The position numbers and the translations under genes were made by a program. Source: Euperipatoides rowelli (lineage: Eukaryota > Onychophora > Udeonychophora > Euonychophora > Peripatopsidae). Taken from it: a stretch of 12,246 nucleotides of DNA. Shown here one piece after another: positions 1 to 6,512 of the stretch. Each line of letters starts with the position of its first letter. The first letter of the stretch is position 1. Where the stretch lies: NCBI GenBank assembly GCA_003024985.2, contig PXIH01S0010245.1, one strand, 5' to 3'. The notes beneath the pieces were generated by a model. That model had not been told where the DNA came from. It ran no database searches and was given only the letters and a program-made list of their open reading frames with translations.

Positions 1-520
1 GAAAATAAATCAACTATTTTTTTTAAAGTTTTAACACTGGTGTTGCCTTATCTTATTCATCATATTTGTCTGTGATCCTACTGCCCCTCTAACAAGAAAA
101 AAAAAAAAAAACAGAGTTTTGTCTTGAAAAAATTGTTGGGTTGAACATCAACTGCTTAGAAACAAAATTCAGGACAAGCCAAGAGGCAGTGGGTTCTACT
201 GCGCTGCTTCTTGGTATAAGCCCAAGCTAGCGACAAGGGTTTGCGGATTGAGCTGTCTGGCCTCATTTTCAACCTGTCTTTCTTTCTGAAAGATAGAAAC
301 AAGGTGCTTTCAACCCAGTAGTTTGAATCGCTCCGAGGTTATGTTCTACCGTTTGCATAATGTAACAAAGTTACATGACGAGTAGAAATGATATCGACTG
401 AACTACCAGTTGAATAATAGCGGGCAGTCAGTATCGAAATCATAAATAGTGTAAATAGATTGTAAATAGGAAAGACAAGATTTGCCTCAGCCATTAGGCA
501 AAAACAAAATAAAAAAGTTG
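1..520. other. Unclassified AT-rich DNA
   Basis: I find no convincing gene, RNA or repeat end here. The stretch has a 15-bp A tract near 97-112 and a short palindrome, ATGTAAC-AAA-GTTACAT, at 360-376. The open frame on the minus strand over 339-572 has no recognisable motif and runs into the SINE on its right, so it is treated as chance. Confidence 0.5.
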
Positions 521-531
521 TCTCGGTTCCG

Positions 532-542
532 TGGTCGAGCGG
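532..542 (+). promoter_or_regulatory. Pol III A-box of SINE-A
   Basis: TGGTCGAGCGG matches TRGYNNARNGG in all fixed positions and pairs with the B-box at 588-598. Confidence 0.7.
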
Positions 543-587
543 ATTCACTTCCGCTTGATGAACCGAAGGCATATGCTGAGGTGTACA

Positions 588-598
588 GGTTCGCGCCT
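588..598 (+). promoter_or_regulatory. Pol III B-box of SINE-A
   Basis: GGTTCGCGCCT fits GGTTCNANNCC-type B-boxes except for C in place of A at the seventh position and T at the last. Its distance from the A-box is tRNA-like. Confidence 0.65.
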
Positions 599-713
599 CG
601 GCTTGGGCAGTTAAGGAACGGTTTTTTCCCTAGCTTTAACAGCTCGCCTCNGGTTTTTCCAAGTACGCTGCCCTTGTAACATCAAGGAACCTGTGAATCC
701 ACGTTTCTATCAG

Positions 714-751
714 TTTAAAGTCAGTTTTAAGTTTAAAGTTCAATTTAAAGT
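714..751 (+). repeat. Three TTTAAAGT motifs in the SINE-A body
   Basis: TTTAAAGT occurs at 714-721, 732-739 and 744-751, within a run rich in AGTTTAAAGT and CAATTTA. The spacing (18 and 12 bases) is irregular, so this is a degenerate short tandem repeat rather than a clean array. Confidence 0.6.
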
Positions 752-837
752 CAATTTAGTTAACCAAAAAAAAAATACATTTCTTCTCCACTTGGAGAGG
801 AAATTTATTTATTTTTAAAAAAAAAAAAAAGTCAAGG

Positions 838-848
838 TGGCGTGGCCG
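838..848 (+). promoter_or_regulatory. A-box-like element of SINE-B copy 1
   Basis: TGGCGTGGCCG partly matches TRGYNNARNGG. It is assigned mainly because the homologous position in copy 2 is a perfect A-box and because the B-box lies 60 bases downstream. Confidence 0.5.
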
Positions 849-897
849 TGAGATTATGTACCCAGTCACGGTGTGCTTGGCATATAAAGGGATTATA

Positions 898-908
898 GGT
901 TCGATCCC
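898..908 (+). promoter_or_regulatory. B-box of SINE-B copy 1
   Basis: GGTTCGATCCC is an exact match to the Pol III B-box consensus GGTTCGANNCC. Confidence 0.8.
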
Positions 909-915
909 CGGGCAG

Positions 916-969
916 CTCCGGTGCCGAAAAATTGGCTAAATTTTCTTTCGCTGTCCGTAGGCACCGGAG
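916..969 (+). repeat. Internal hairpin of SINE-B copy 1
   Basis: CTCCGGTGCC (916-925) is the exact reverse complement of GGCACCGGAG (960-969), separated by a 34-base loop containing TTTTCTTTCG. The same stem position exists in copy 2 with one A-T pair replaced by a wobble pair. Confidence 0.8.
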
Positions 970-1196
970 AATTTAGTACTTTATAAATACCGTATATTGT
1001 TTGTTTGTTATTAGAGAAATGGATTTATGGCGAATGAAAAGGATAATGGACTCTGAGATGGATAATGGAAGTACAAGCCTAGCAACACTGTTGTATCCGG
1101 TTTTAGAAGCATGTAAACCAGATATTGTATATACTGTATATAGTTGTATAATAAATTTATTTTTAAAAAAAAAAATAAAAAAAATTAAAAAAAAAA

Positions 1197-1325
1197 TTCA
1201 GGACAGATATTATTTTTTCTTCCCTTTTGTAATCCACACAGGACATAATGAAGTTTTAAACCCAGGATTTCATTTAAAAAAAAAAACGTATTAGGAAAAA
1301 AAAAACAAGCAAAAAAAAAAAAAAT
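1197..1325. other. A-rich spacer between SINE-B and the LINE end
   Basis: About 130 bases with four further A runs (1277-1287, 1296-1305 and 1312-1324 among them) separating short unique words. It may be a chain of truncated insertion tails, but no element head is present. The open frames over it come from the homopolymers and are not genes. Confidence 0.5.
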
Positions 1326-1378
1326 TGGGATCCAGAAGACCAGTTCTAAACTCTTTACGACATTACTTCTGGATCCCA
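1326..1378 (-). repeat. Perfect 13-bp inverted repeat at the LINE 3' side
   Basis: TGGGATCCAGAAG (1326-1338) and CTTCTGGATCCCA (1366-1378) are exact reverse complements around a 27-base loop. The repeat lies about 60 bases beyond the LINE ORF2 stop, beside an A tract (T tract on the LINE strand). A 3' UTR stem-loop recognised by the LINE reverse transcriptase is one reading; the terminal repeats of a tiny unrelated element are another. Confidence 0.7.
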
Positions 1379-1439
1379 TAACCTTTCGAATTGGCTCGTA
1401 GGAAGTTGAAAAATGTCTTTCTTATACAACTGGTGGACT

Positions 1440-2150
1440 CTATTTAGGAAAGCCGACATGTGACCCACTGTTCCCTTTTCCTCGGAAAACAATTGTACAT
1501 CTTATCTTCCATGTATTAAAAAAAATTGCATATAAAAATTTGTGAAGTATCCTAGGCAAATCTTTAACAGACTTATTTCTCCAAAAATTTCTAAGATCAT
1601 ACTTCAAGTTTAATTTGACCATTATCCCTTCATATGAATACTTAGCAAAAGGACATTCCCAAAACAAATGTTCAAAATTTTCCACCCTTCCAGATCCAAA
1701 AACACAATTGATATCAGACATACCCATATTCATTAATCTTTGTCTGGTGGGCAAAATATGAAGCCCAAATTTTATAATAAAGTTTTGAAAGTTATTAAAA
1801 GAAAAAATCTTGGTAGCTATTGTAAGGTCAATTCCAAAGTTTTTATAGTTGTTTTCATAGTTATCGTGTACCATTTTATATTTATAGTACTTATTATACC
1901 CAACTTTCCCATCAGTAAAACCTGAAGCAATGTTTTTATATGTTGAAAACCAAGCAGCAACCAGAGAATCTCCAATTACTGACTCATATTCCAGTAACTT
2001 ACACAAAATCGGGTACTGTGCAATATTGGCTTTAACAATATTATAAATCAGAATTTCATTAAAGGTGGACAAATCAATAAGATACAAACCTCCCTTATTT
2101 TTGGGTATGAACATCTTGATTGGAGATAGATATTTGAACTTTCCAAACAA
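1440..2150 (-). pseudogene. LINE ORF2 C-terminal part: thumb end and Cys/His domain
   Basis: An open stretch of about 236 codons. It begins with LSPIKMFIPKNKGGL, matching the SP-(x)n-PK-x-x-GGL block that follows the polymerase in L1-like LINEs. Near its end is LHILPTRQRLMNMG followed by NCVFG and EHLFWEC, the zf-RVT-like region found at the C terminus of many LINE ORF2 proteins. Visible ligands are Cys at 1702-1704, His at 1668-1670 and Cys at 1653-1655. The second Cys of the expected C-x2-C pair appears as Gly. The stretch ends at a stop at 1440, about where the family's protein should end. It is joined to the upstream thumb segment by a frameshift near 2140-2150, so the ATG at 2150 is not a real start. 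Confidence 0.85.
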
Positions 2151-2418
2151 AGCTTCCTGACATCATGCACACAAACACCAAATAAAAAGTAAATTTAGAG
2201 ATGACCAGAGCATTTATACATCTTGTAACCTCAAACCATCCGCCCCAGTACTTCCCTATATTTTTCATAACTTCCTGAGATTTGATCAGCGTATCATTCA
2301 GTATAGAATACAGTAAGGAATGCCTAATATGAATCGGAAATATCATTCCCAAGATCTTTCCATGTAACCCTTTGAAGTTTAAGAAAACTATTCTTTTTAT
2401 TGTTGATGTCCCATACAT
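2095..2418 (-). pseudogene. LINE ORF2 thumb/connection segment
   Basis: This frame follows the YIDD segment after a shift near 2415. It contains LHGKILGMIFP (the position of the LG motif after the polymerase palm) and a CINALVISKFTFYL stretch resembling the 'R-x-x-V-I-x-x-L-x-L-S-K-x-x-Y' block of LINE thumbs. Frame is lost again at about 2150, where reading passes to the C-terminal segment; the last 18 codons here are out of frame. The match is by block order and spacing rather than strong identity, so the exact ends are approximate. Confidence 0.7.
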
Positions 2419-2562
2419 GTCTTATTCTCATTAATGGTTAAACCTGTCATCTGCAAAAAGTCTTCAACTACATTATACACCAAATGAATGCCAGCCCTAT
2501 TTGGGATCACTATTGTTAAATCGTCTATGTAAGATATTAGCTTGACATTCATAATTTTACCA
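2397..2562 (-). pseudogene. LINE reverse transcriptase catalytic segment with YIDD
   Basis: Reading the minus strand from about 2552 gives NVKLISYIDDLTIVIPN, with the YIDD box encoded at 2531-2520, then DFLQMTGLTINENKT. These are palm motifs C to E of a LINE reverse transcriptase; the two Asp of YIDD bind the catalytic metal ions. The segment is too short for ordinary ORF finding because it is cut on one side by a SINE insertion (2579-2920) and on the other by a frameshift and TAA at 2397-2399. Just upstream, on the far side of the SINE, the palm continues, which confirms one original protein. Confidence 0.85.
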
Positions 2563-2578
2563 TACAGCCATATTCCTT
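2563..2578 (+). repeat. Target-site duplication, left copy, of SINE-B copy 2
   Basis: TACAGCCATATTCCTT here and TACAGCTATATTCCTT at 2921-2936 are identical at 15 of 16 positions and directly flank the SINE. Long duplications of this size are typical of LINE-driven insertion. Confidence 0.88.
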
Positions 2579-2842
2579 TTTTTTTTTTTAATATATTTAT
2601 TTACAATATATACATAAATATATATCAGACAATCTTCTGTATAGGATACAACAATGATGCTAGGAAGCTTTTTTCTTTAAACATGTCTGTCATCCGTCTC
2701 AAATCCATTTTCTTTTTCTATTGCGCCCAAAATCCATTAATCTATCGAGAAACTATTAATTCAAGAATAACATATAAAATACCCCGGTGCCTCCAAATGA
2801 CGAAAGAAAATCCATCAAGTTTTTTAGCACCGGAGCTGCCCG

Positions 2843-2853
2843 GGGATCAAACC
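2843..2853 (-). promoter_or_regulatory. B-box of SINE-B copy 2
   Basis: On the minus strand GGTTTGATCCC, one C-to-T change from GGTTCGATCCC in copy 1. Confidence 0.75.
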
Positions 2854-2900
2854 TATGACCCCCTTATATGCACAAGCTCCGGCTGCAGCAGTAAACTAAA

Positions 2901-2911
2901 CCTTTGGACCA
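2901..2911 (-). promoter_or_regulatory. A-box of SINE-B copy 2
   Basis: On the minus strand TGGTCCAAAGG, a full match to TRGYNNARNGG, 58 bases before the B-box. Confidence 0.8.
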
Positions 2912-2920
2912 CCGGAGCTG

Positions 2921-2936
2921 TACAGCTATATTCCTT
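2921..2936 (+). repeat. Target-site duplication, right copy, of SINE-B copy 2
   Basis: TACAGCTATATTCCTT, the partner of 2563-2578 with one C/T difference. Confidence 0.88.
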
Positions 2937-2968
2937 ATTTAGCTTATTTCTCTTTAGATACAGCTCCA

Positions 2969-3439
2969 TTAGATAGAATAAGTAGAGGTGTGAGGAGATC
3001 TTTGAAGCAAAGCGTTATCTAATGACCTAATGTTTGAAAATATTCCCTTATTTATAATAGAGATGGACTTAAATGTGATCAAGTCAGCTATTAATTTCAC
3101 AGTTTTACTATGCCCCAGATACTTAAAAAGAAGATATTTCAAATAAACTGAGTTCACATAGGTGAAGGCATTAGACATATCTAACTTTAATAAAAAACCA
3201 TGAGTTCTAGTTTTCCTTCTTTTACATTTAAATAACAGATGATATGCCAATAATGCTATATTAATAGTTCTCCCTTTCAAACCAAAAACACCAGAGGATA
3301 ATAATTTATTAATCAATGGGGAAACCCGAGCCAGCAAGATTTTCTGGATAATTTTCATATCTGTATTTATTAAGGCTATCGGTCTGCACTCCCCAGTTTC
3401 AGTAACATCCGGTTTCTTTTTAATTATATAACTCAGGAA
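2969..3439 (-). pseudogene. LINE reverse transcriptase palm, motifs 0 to B
   Basis: The open stretch begins just after a T run and includes ECRPIALINTDMKIIQKILL (the RPISLLN-type block), LLSSGVFGLKGRTI (fingers, 'GF-x-x-GR-x-I') and FLLKLDMSNAFTYVN, which is motif A. The first catalytic Asp of motif A is encoded at 3181-3179. The stretch ends in NALLQRSPHTS, the motif B region, where the usual Q-G is now Q-R. Reading then passes to another frame (about 3000-2937) that gives SSHLYLFYLMELYLKR and runs up to the SINE insertion. Upstream it is separated from the linker by an 18-base homopolymer that shifts the frame by one. Confidence 0.88.
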
Positions 3440-3457
3440 TTTTTTTTTTTTTTTTTT
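3440..3457 (+). repeat. 18-base T homopolymer inside the LINE polymerase
   Basis: On the LINE strand this is an A run after the codons for YYKIMAL. The A count downstream of that Leu codon is 17, one short of a multiple of three, so the frame is lost exactly here. Replication slippage or a sequencing error could both account for it. Confidence 0.75.
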
Positions 3458-3527
3458 AAAGCCATGATTTTATAATACATGTATGTCAGACCAACCGGCC
3501 CCGGTACTCTTCCTTCTTTTAGATTTT

Positions 3528-3932
3528 TTAACACTTCCAATTCTCGTAAAGATATTTCATTGTCCAAATAAGCAGTATCTTCCCAGCTAAATTAGGAGTT
3601 TGCTTAGATTTAAAAAATTTATAATCTAATAGATCAATATACTGAGAATATACCGTTTCATCAAACATACCCATCAATTTCAAATCTATATCCCTTGTGA
3701 ATTGGTCTTGCATAGCCTCTACAATCTGAACATTATCAGTTAATATAAGATTTTCATATTTTAAAGCATGTATATTAGATACCCTCTTCCTATTTTTTAA
3801 AAAGAGAAAACTCTCTATTTGGGAGTATTCATTGAAAGGTAAGTTTCTGACCGACGCTTGTACAATAAATGTTTTTGCACCTGTAATTCCAAATACTCTA
3901 TCCTGTATTTCAAATTCATTATCAATTGAGTA
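3528..3932 (-). pseudogene. LINE ORF2 linker between endonuclease and polymerase
   Basis: The open frame runs from just after a TAA (3935-3933) for about 135 codons, well upstream of the only ATG (3713), so that ATG is not a meaningful start. It contains SFLFLKNRKRVSNIHAL and NLILTDNVQIVEAM, matching the pre-polymerase segment of L1-like ORF2 ('...G-x-x-x-T-D-x-x-x-I-x-x-x-F'). After about 3575 the true frame shifts to one that reads YLDNEISLRELEVLKNLKEG and VPGPVGLTYMYYKIMAL (to about 3458), the conserved start of the reverse transcriptase domain where PG-x-DG is usual. Assigned by order and motif. Confidence 0.8.
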
Positions 3933-3935
3933 TTA

Positions 3936-4217
3936 GGAGCAACAGAGTTTATCTCGCAGTTAATTAATATATTATTTTCTCAAACTTCTTTAATTATAGC
4001 CTTTTTTTTCTTTCTTTCTTTTCCTTATCAACCAAGAAATTATAGAGGCGGTCTTTGTGCAAGGGCCAAGAAGTAAAAGAGTTCAGATAATCCAGACCAG
4101 TAATTCACAATTGCTTCGATGAATAGTTTTTGCAAACAAATCGACAGAAGGCCCATCCTCAATAGGGATTAATCCTCTTTTAAACCATTTTTGAGCTTGT
4201 GAATTCTAAATCTGTAT
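3936..4217 (-). pseudogene. LINE ORF2 region after the endonuclease, frame lost
   Basis: About 280 bases lying between the endonuclease and the linker. Short in-frame fragments such as YWSGLSELF and LIRKRKKEKK occur in different frames. The position matches the weakly conserved tether of LINE ORF2, but I cannot define a continuous reading. Confidence 0.45.
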
Positions 4218-4454
4218 TTAAAAAGTTATCATTACATGATATGAATACGGTACAAATCTATACTTTATTAAAAAAGACCAGTTCAAACTTTCAGAGATCA
4301 AAACTCTGTCAAGTCTATTACTATAATGGTTATCGAACCTAGTATGTACGCCATTCAAATTCTTTGCTGTCGCCAAGTCAATCAAGTTTGCCCGTTGTGC
4401 AAAATTACTGATTAAATTCTTTTGTTCTAGAATTAACATTATAATCCCCTGCAA
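4218..4454 (-). pseudogene. LINE endonuclease, C-terminal half
   Basis: Continues the endonuclease after a frameshift near 4440. It reads FAQRANLIDLATAKNLNGV, then NRLDRVLIS, then PYSYHVMI. These correspond to the 'L-x-D', 'S-R-L-D-R-x-x-x-S' and 'S-D-H' blocks of the AP-endonuclease/exonuclease fold in LINEs. The last block, encoded at 4244-4236, is Ser-Tyr-His instead of Ser-Asp-His; the Asp helps position the catalytic His, so the nuclease would probably be inactive even if the frame were intact. The stop after VMITF is followed by frame-broken tether sequence. Confidence 0.85.
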
Positions 4455-4875
4455 TTATGTAAGAGGTGATTAACTCGCCACTTATTTTTGTCAAATCCAT
4501 ATAAAATATCTTCTGCTCCTTTAAAACAATGGGAGAGTGAAGAATGATTATTCCCAACTTTATATTGCCTATAAACATGTATATCATAACTCTGCTGCTT
4601 ACATTTTCAACCCTGTCGACCAGATGATAAAATGTCTTTTCAATGGCTATCGCTAGTCCCAAAGCCTTCCCATTTTGCTGGTTTTCAAAAATAATGTAAT
4701 TTGCCCTTAGCCTTTTCCAAACATCCCTAGTATTCGCTTTGCTCAGCCTAGTTTCCTGAAAAAGAATCAACATAGGATTAGCAACAATTATCTTCATCTT
4801 CACTTTATTTCTAACAATGTCATTTAAAGTTCTACCATTAATTGAATTAATTTGTATATTTCTAATTGAAAGCAT
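4405..4875 (-). pseudogene. LINE ORF2 start: AP-type endonuclease, N-terminal half
   Basis: Begins at an ATG (4875-4873) a few codons after a stop and reads IQINSINGRTLNDIVR, with the N-x-N-G-x-R block that opens LINE endonucleases. LILFQETRLS follows, where the Glu (codon 4755-4753) is the metal-binding residue. Later come LGIIILHSPI and IIAGDYNVNS, the GDFN-type motif, encoded at 4449-4438. In the family this domain nicks target DNA to prime reverse transcription. The frame ends 8 codons after GDYN, and the rest of the domain continues in the overlapping frame 4454-4218. The start fits ORF2 and no longer N-terminal extension is visible. Confidence 0.9.
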
Positions 4876-4984
4876 ATAGAAAGCCCAGAAATAAAATTTG
4901 CTTTACTATGATATCAAATTTTCTAACGTTAGATTGTTTCTGTTAAGACAGAATCATTTTGCTTTTTATCAATCCCTTCAATAT

Positions 4985-5332
4985 TACTCAATTCTTTTCC
5001 AATTCTAAAATACTTGCCTTTGGTTTTTTCCTATTTGACCGTTTAACAACCAACTGCATTGGAGCATTATTTCGATAAAATTCCTCATAGGTCATATTTC
5101 ACATTTTTAAAATACATTGTGGTCAAGGTAATTTTGCTGAAGGCATTTTCAGTAAAGAATCTTTAGCTTTCAAAGATAATAAATGGTCATGCAGTTTGGA
5201 TCCGGCCATGGCATGCATGAGCATATACTGAGGTTGTTTTTTCGACCTCAGGTGAATCCCCAATGGGGAAAATGAGAAATTGTCTTTCGTAGTGAGTACG
5301 CACCGATGAATTTTTCTCATTTGCAGAAACAT
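4985..5332 (-). pseudogene. Possible LINE ORF1 remnant
   Basis: Upstream of ORF2 on the same strand one frame runs for about 110 codons, broken only by two TGA stops near 5120 and 5090. It includes FSFSPLGIHLRSKKQPQYML and, after the stops, YEEFYRNNAPMQLVVKRSNR, ending at a stop about 110 bases before the ORF2 ATG. A basic C-terminal end just before ORF2 would suit a LINE ORF1 RNA-binding protein, but I recognise no CCHC, RRM or coiled-coil motif. Position is the main argument; it could also be unrelated sequence. Confidence 0.35.
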
Positions 5333-5832
5333 TGATTAAAATCAAATTGATCTAGATTTGGGCTGGATTCAGACGGTTGATAACAAGGACCTTGAAAAAT
5401 GTATGACGATACTACAACGATGAAGCGCAAATAATAACTTATGTTCAGACATCTAATACATTTGTCATTTGCTAACTAAATTAGCAAATAACAGAATAAA
5501 TCATTCTGATTTCTTCCTAATTTTTAGTTACACTTTGTCAGACAAGTTACCTTTTTACAATGTTCATTTGTTTAGAAACACGAAATGATTCAAATCTGCC
5601 TATAAAATTTATAGAAATGGTATAGAATCTTAAATATTGTTTATCTTTCATACTTTATTATTTTTTGGAATATGATTATTCTTATTTTATGTTTGTACTT
5701 TGTGACTATCTTCTCTCCTCCCACATTGCCCCCCCCCCAGCACAGCTCATCACAGCCATCCTCATATCCCAGTCCTGAAATAAAAAGAATATCAGAATTA
5801 TTCATCTTATTGCAAAAAAAAAGAAAAAAAAG

Positions 5833-5885
5833 AAAGAGAGCTAATAAATGATAGAACGAGTTAATATCAACAAAAGAGAGCTAAT
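5833..5885 (+). repeat. 13-base direct repeat AAAGAGAGCTAAT
   Basis: The word occurs at 5833-5845 and 5873-5885, separated by 27 bases. It may be a local duplication; the interval is too short to be a mobile element. Confidence 0.6.
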
Positions 5886-6067
5886 TGTACCGAGAACTCT
5901 ATAATATATAGCATTCAAGCATTAATTCAATACAGTTGTCATGGTTACCAACTATCTGTAATTCTCATCAGCAAAAAAATATGGTTGCTACTCTTCTCAC
6001 TTGGCGGAGCCCCTGTAGTGCTGACATCGTCATGATTTGCATAATTGATTACTCTCAATAACGACCT

Positions 6068-6512
6068 ATCAAGAAGGAATCGATAAAGAAAAAGATGCCC
6101 ATAGCAACACCCAGGTACAAAAGCCACAATTCAAGATTCAAGAGACAATTCTCCTTGATTGAAATGGTGTTTGGAATTCAATAGAATCAGGTTTGATTTT
6201 CCAGTCAACCAATTCAGCTATAAGCGGACCTGCCACTAAGATGTTTGATGCCGATCATGACTCGCTCCTAGAATGTTTGAAGTTGCCGTTCCAGTCTTCA
6301 CTGTATCAATAACCAGCTAAACAATTAGCTATCGCCTTACTAATCATAGACTCACCACTGAACCCCAAATTTAGTGATGTTTTTGAAGCCAAACAGAATC
6401 TATCACCCTTTTTAAAGTGACTTTTTGCCCCAAGATAGACTTTATCAAATCAGAACTCTTTAATAATCCTCATTCTCTTACCCCAAATCCCACTGACTAT
6501 GATCCCAACCTC
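6068..6512 (-). other. Weak minus-strand reading frame with only TGA stops
   Basis: Reading the minus strand from about 6512 to 6069 gives roughly 148 codons interrupted by TGA at 6450-6452, 6306-6308, 6255-6257 and 6138-6140, ending at another TGA (6069-6071). No TAA or TAG occurs. Pieces such as GDRFCLASKTSLNLGFSG and LVAGPLIAELVDWKIKPDSI look protein-like but match no family I know. It may be a decayed gene or LINE ORF1 piece in which CGA codons became TGA, or chance. Confidence 0.2.

Larger units (their letters stand above)
525..830 (+). mobile_element. SINE-A, tRNA-derived short interspersed element
   Basis: The head carries an internal RNA polymerase III promoter. A-box TGGTCGAGCGG (532-542) fits the TRGYNNARNGG consensus at every position. 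B-box GGTTCGCGCCT (588-598) lies 56 bases further on, which is tRNA spacing. The body (600-800) is unrelated to tRNA; it contains three copies of TTTAAAGT (714, 732, 744) and a small CTCC/GGAG dyad near 787-797. The element ends in a poly-A run at 817-830. SINEs are non-coding and depend on a LINE in trans for mobility. The undetermined base at 651 lies in the body. The open frame 482-679 crosses the promoter boxes and is not a gene. The 5' limit is inferred from the usual tRNA position of the A-box; no target-site duplication was found because SINE-B copy 1 occupies the 3' flank. Confidence 0.72.
831..1196 (+). mobile_element. SINE-B copy 1, tRNA-derived SINE
   Basis: A Pol III type head: A-box-like TGGCGTGGCCG (838-848, imperfect) and a perfect B-box GGTTCGATCCC (898-908). 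Next comes a 10-bp hairpin whose arms are CTCCGGTGCC (916-925) and GGCACCGGAG (960-969). The body includes AGAAATGGATTTATGG and CTAGCAACACTGTTGTATCC, and the element ends in an A-rich tail (1165-1196) after ATAATAAATTTATTTTT. The same landmarks occur in the same order in the minus-strand copy at 2579-2920, which defines the family. Copy 1 begins directly after the poly-A of SINE-A, as if it inserted into that tail; the target-site duplication cannot be read because both flanks are A-rich. The open frame 1001-1294 lies in the body and tail and has no coding features. Confidence 0.82.
2579..2920 (-). mobile_element. SINE-B copy 2, inserted in the LINE polymerase
   Basis: Read on the minus strand it starts at 2920 with CAGCTCCGGTGGTCCAAAGG, has a perfect A-box TGGTCCAAAGG (2911-2901) and a B-box GGTTTGATCCC (2853-2843) with one change from consensus. 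The hairpin arms are CTCCGGTGC (2835-2827) and GCACCGGGG (2790-2782). It ends in AAATAAATATATT plus poly-A (T run at 2579-2589 on plus). It shares with copy 1 the words CCCCGGGCAGCTCCGGTGC, TTTTCTTTCG, GGCACCGG and ATTGTTGTATCC in the same order, but differs at many positions elsewhere, so neither copy derives recently from the other. The plus-strand open frame 2542-2976 is a product of this insertion and not a gene. Confidence 0.9.
1326..5332 (-). mobile_element. Decayed LINE (non-LTR retrotransposon), L1/Tx1-like domain order
   Basis: On the minus strand the domains run in LINE ORF2 order: AP-type endonuclease (4875-4218), linker and fingers (3932-3440), palm (3439-2969), YIDD motif (2520-2531), thumb (2418-2140) and C-terminal Cys/His region (2150-1440). 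An ORF1 remnant may precede it (5332-4990). A LINE copies its RNA at a nick made by its own endonuclease, using the reverse transcriptase. The L1/Tx1 affinity rests on the RPIALIN-type motif, the PKNKGGL motif and the HLFWEC motif, and is my inference. The copy is dead: several frameshifts, in-frame stops, a changed endonuclease motif and a SINE inserted in the polymerase. The firm limits are 1440-4875; the 3' limit at the hairpin (1326) and the 5' limit are guesses. Confidence 0.88.

Noticed and set aside
319-405. Possible minus-strand tRNA-like head (A-box-like TAGTTCAGTCG)
   Set aside because: The matching B-box is poor, the spacing of 76 bases is long, and no poly-A tail follows on that strand.
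339-572. Open frame of 77 codons on the minus strand
   Set aside because: No motif, no upstream signals, and it overlaps the SINE-A promoter region.
1740-1925. Plus-strand frame rich in Val, Ile and Phe that resembles a membrane segment
   Set aside because: It is antisense to the LINE C-terminal region, which is well supported.
2542-2976. 144-codon plus-strand open frame
   Set aside because: It spans the SINE-B copy 2 insertion and both target-site duplications, and the product is low-complexity with no family.
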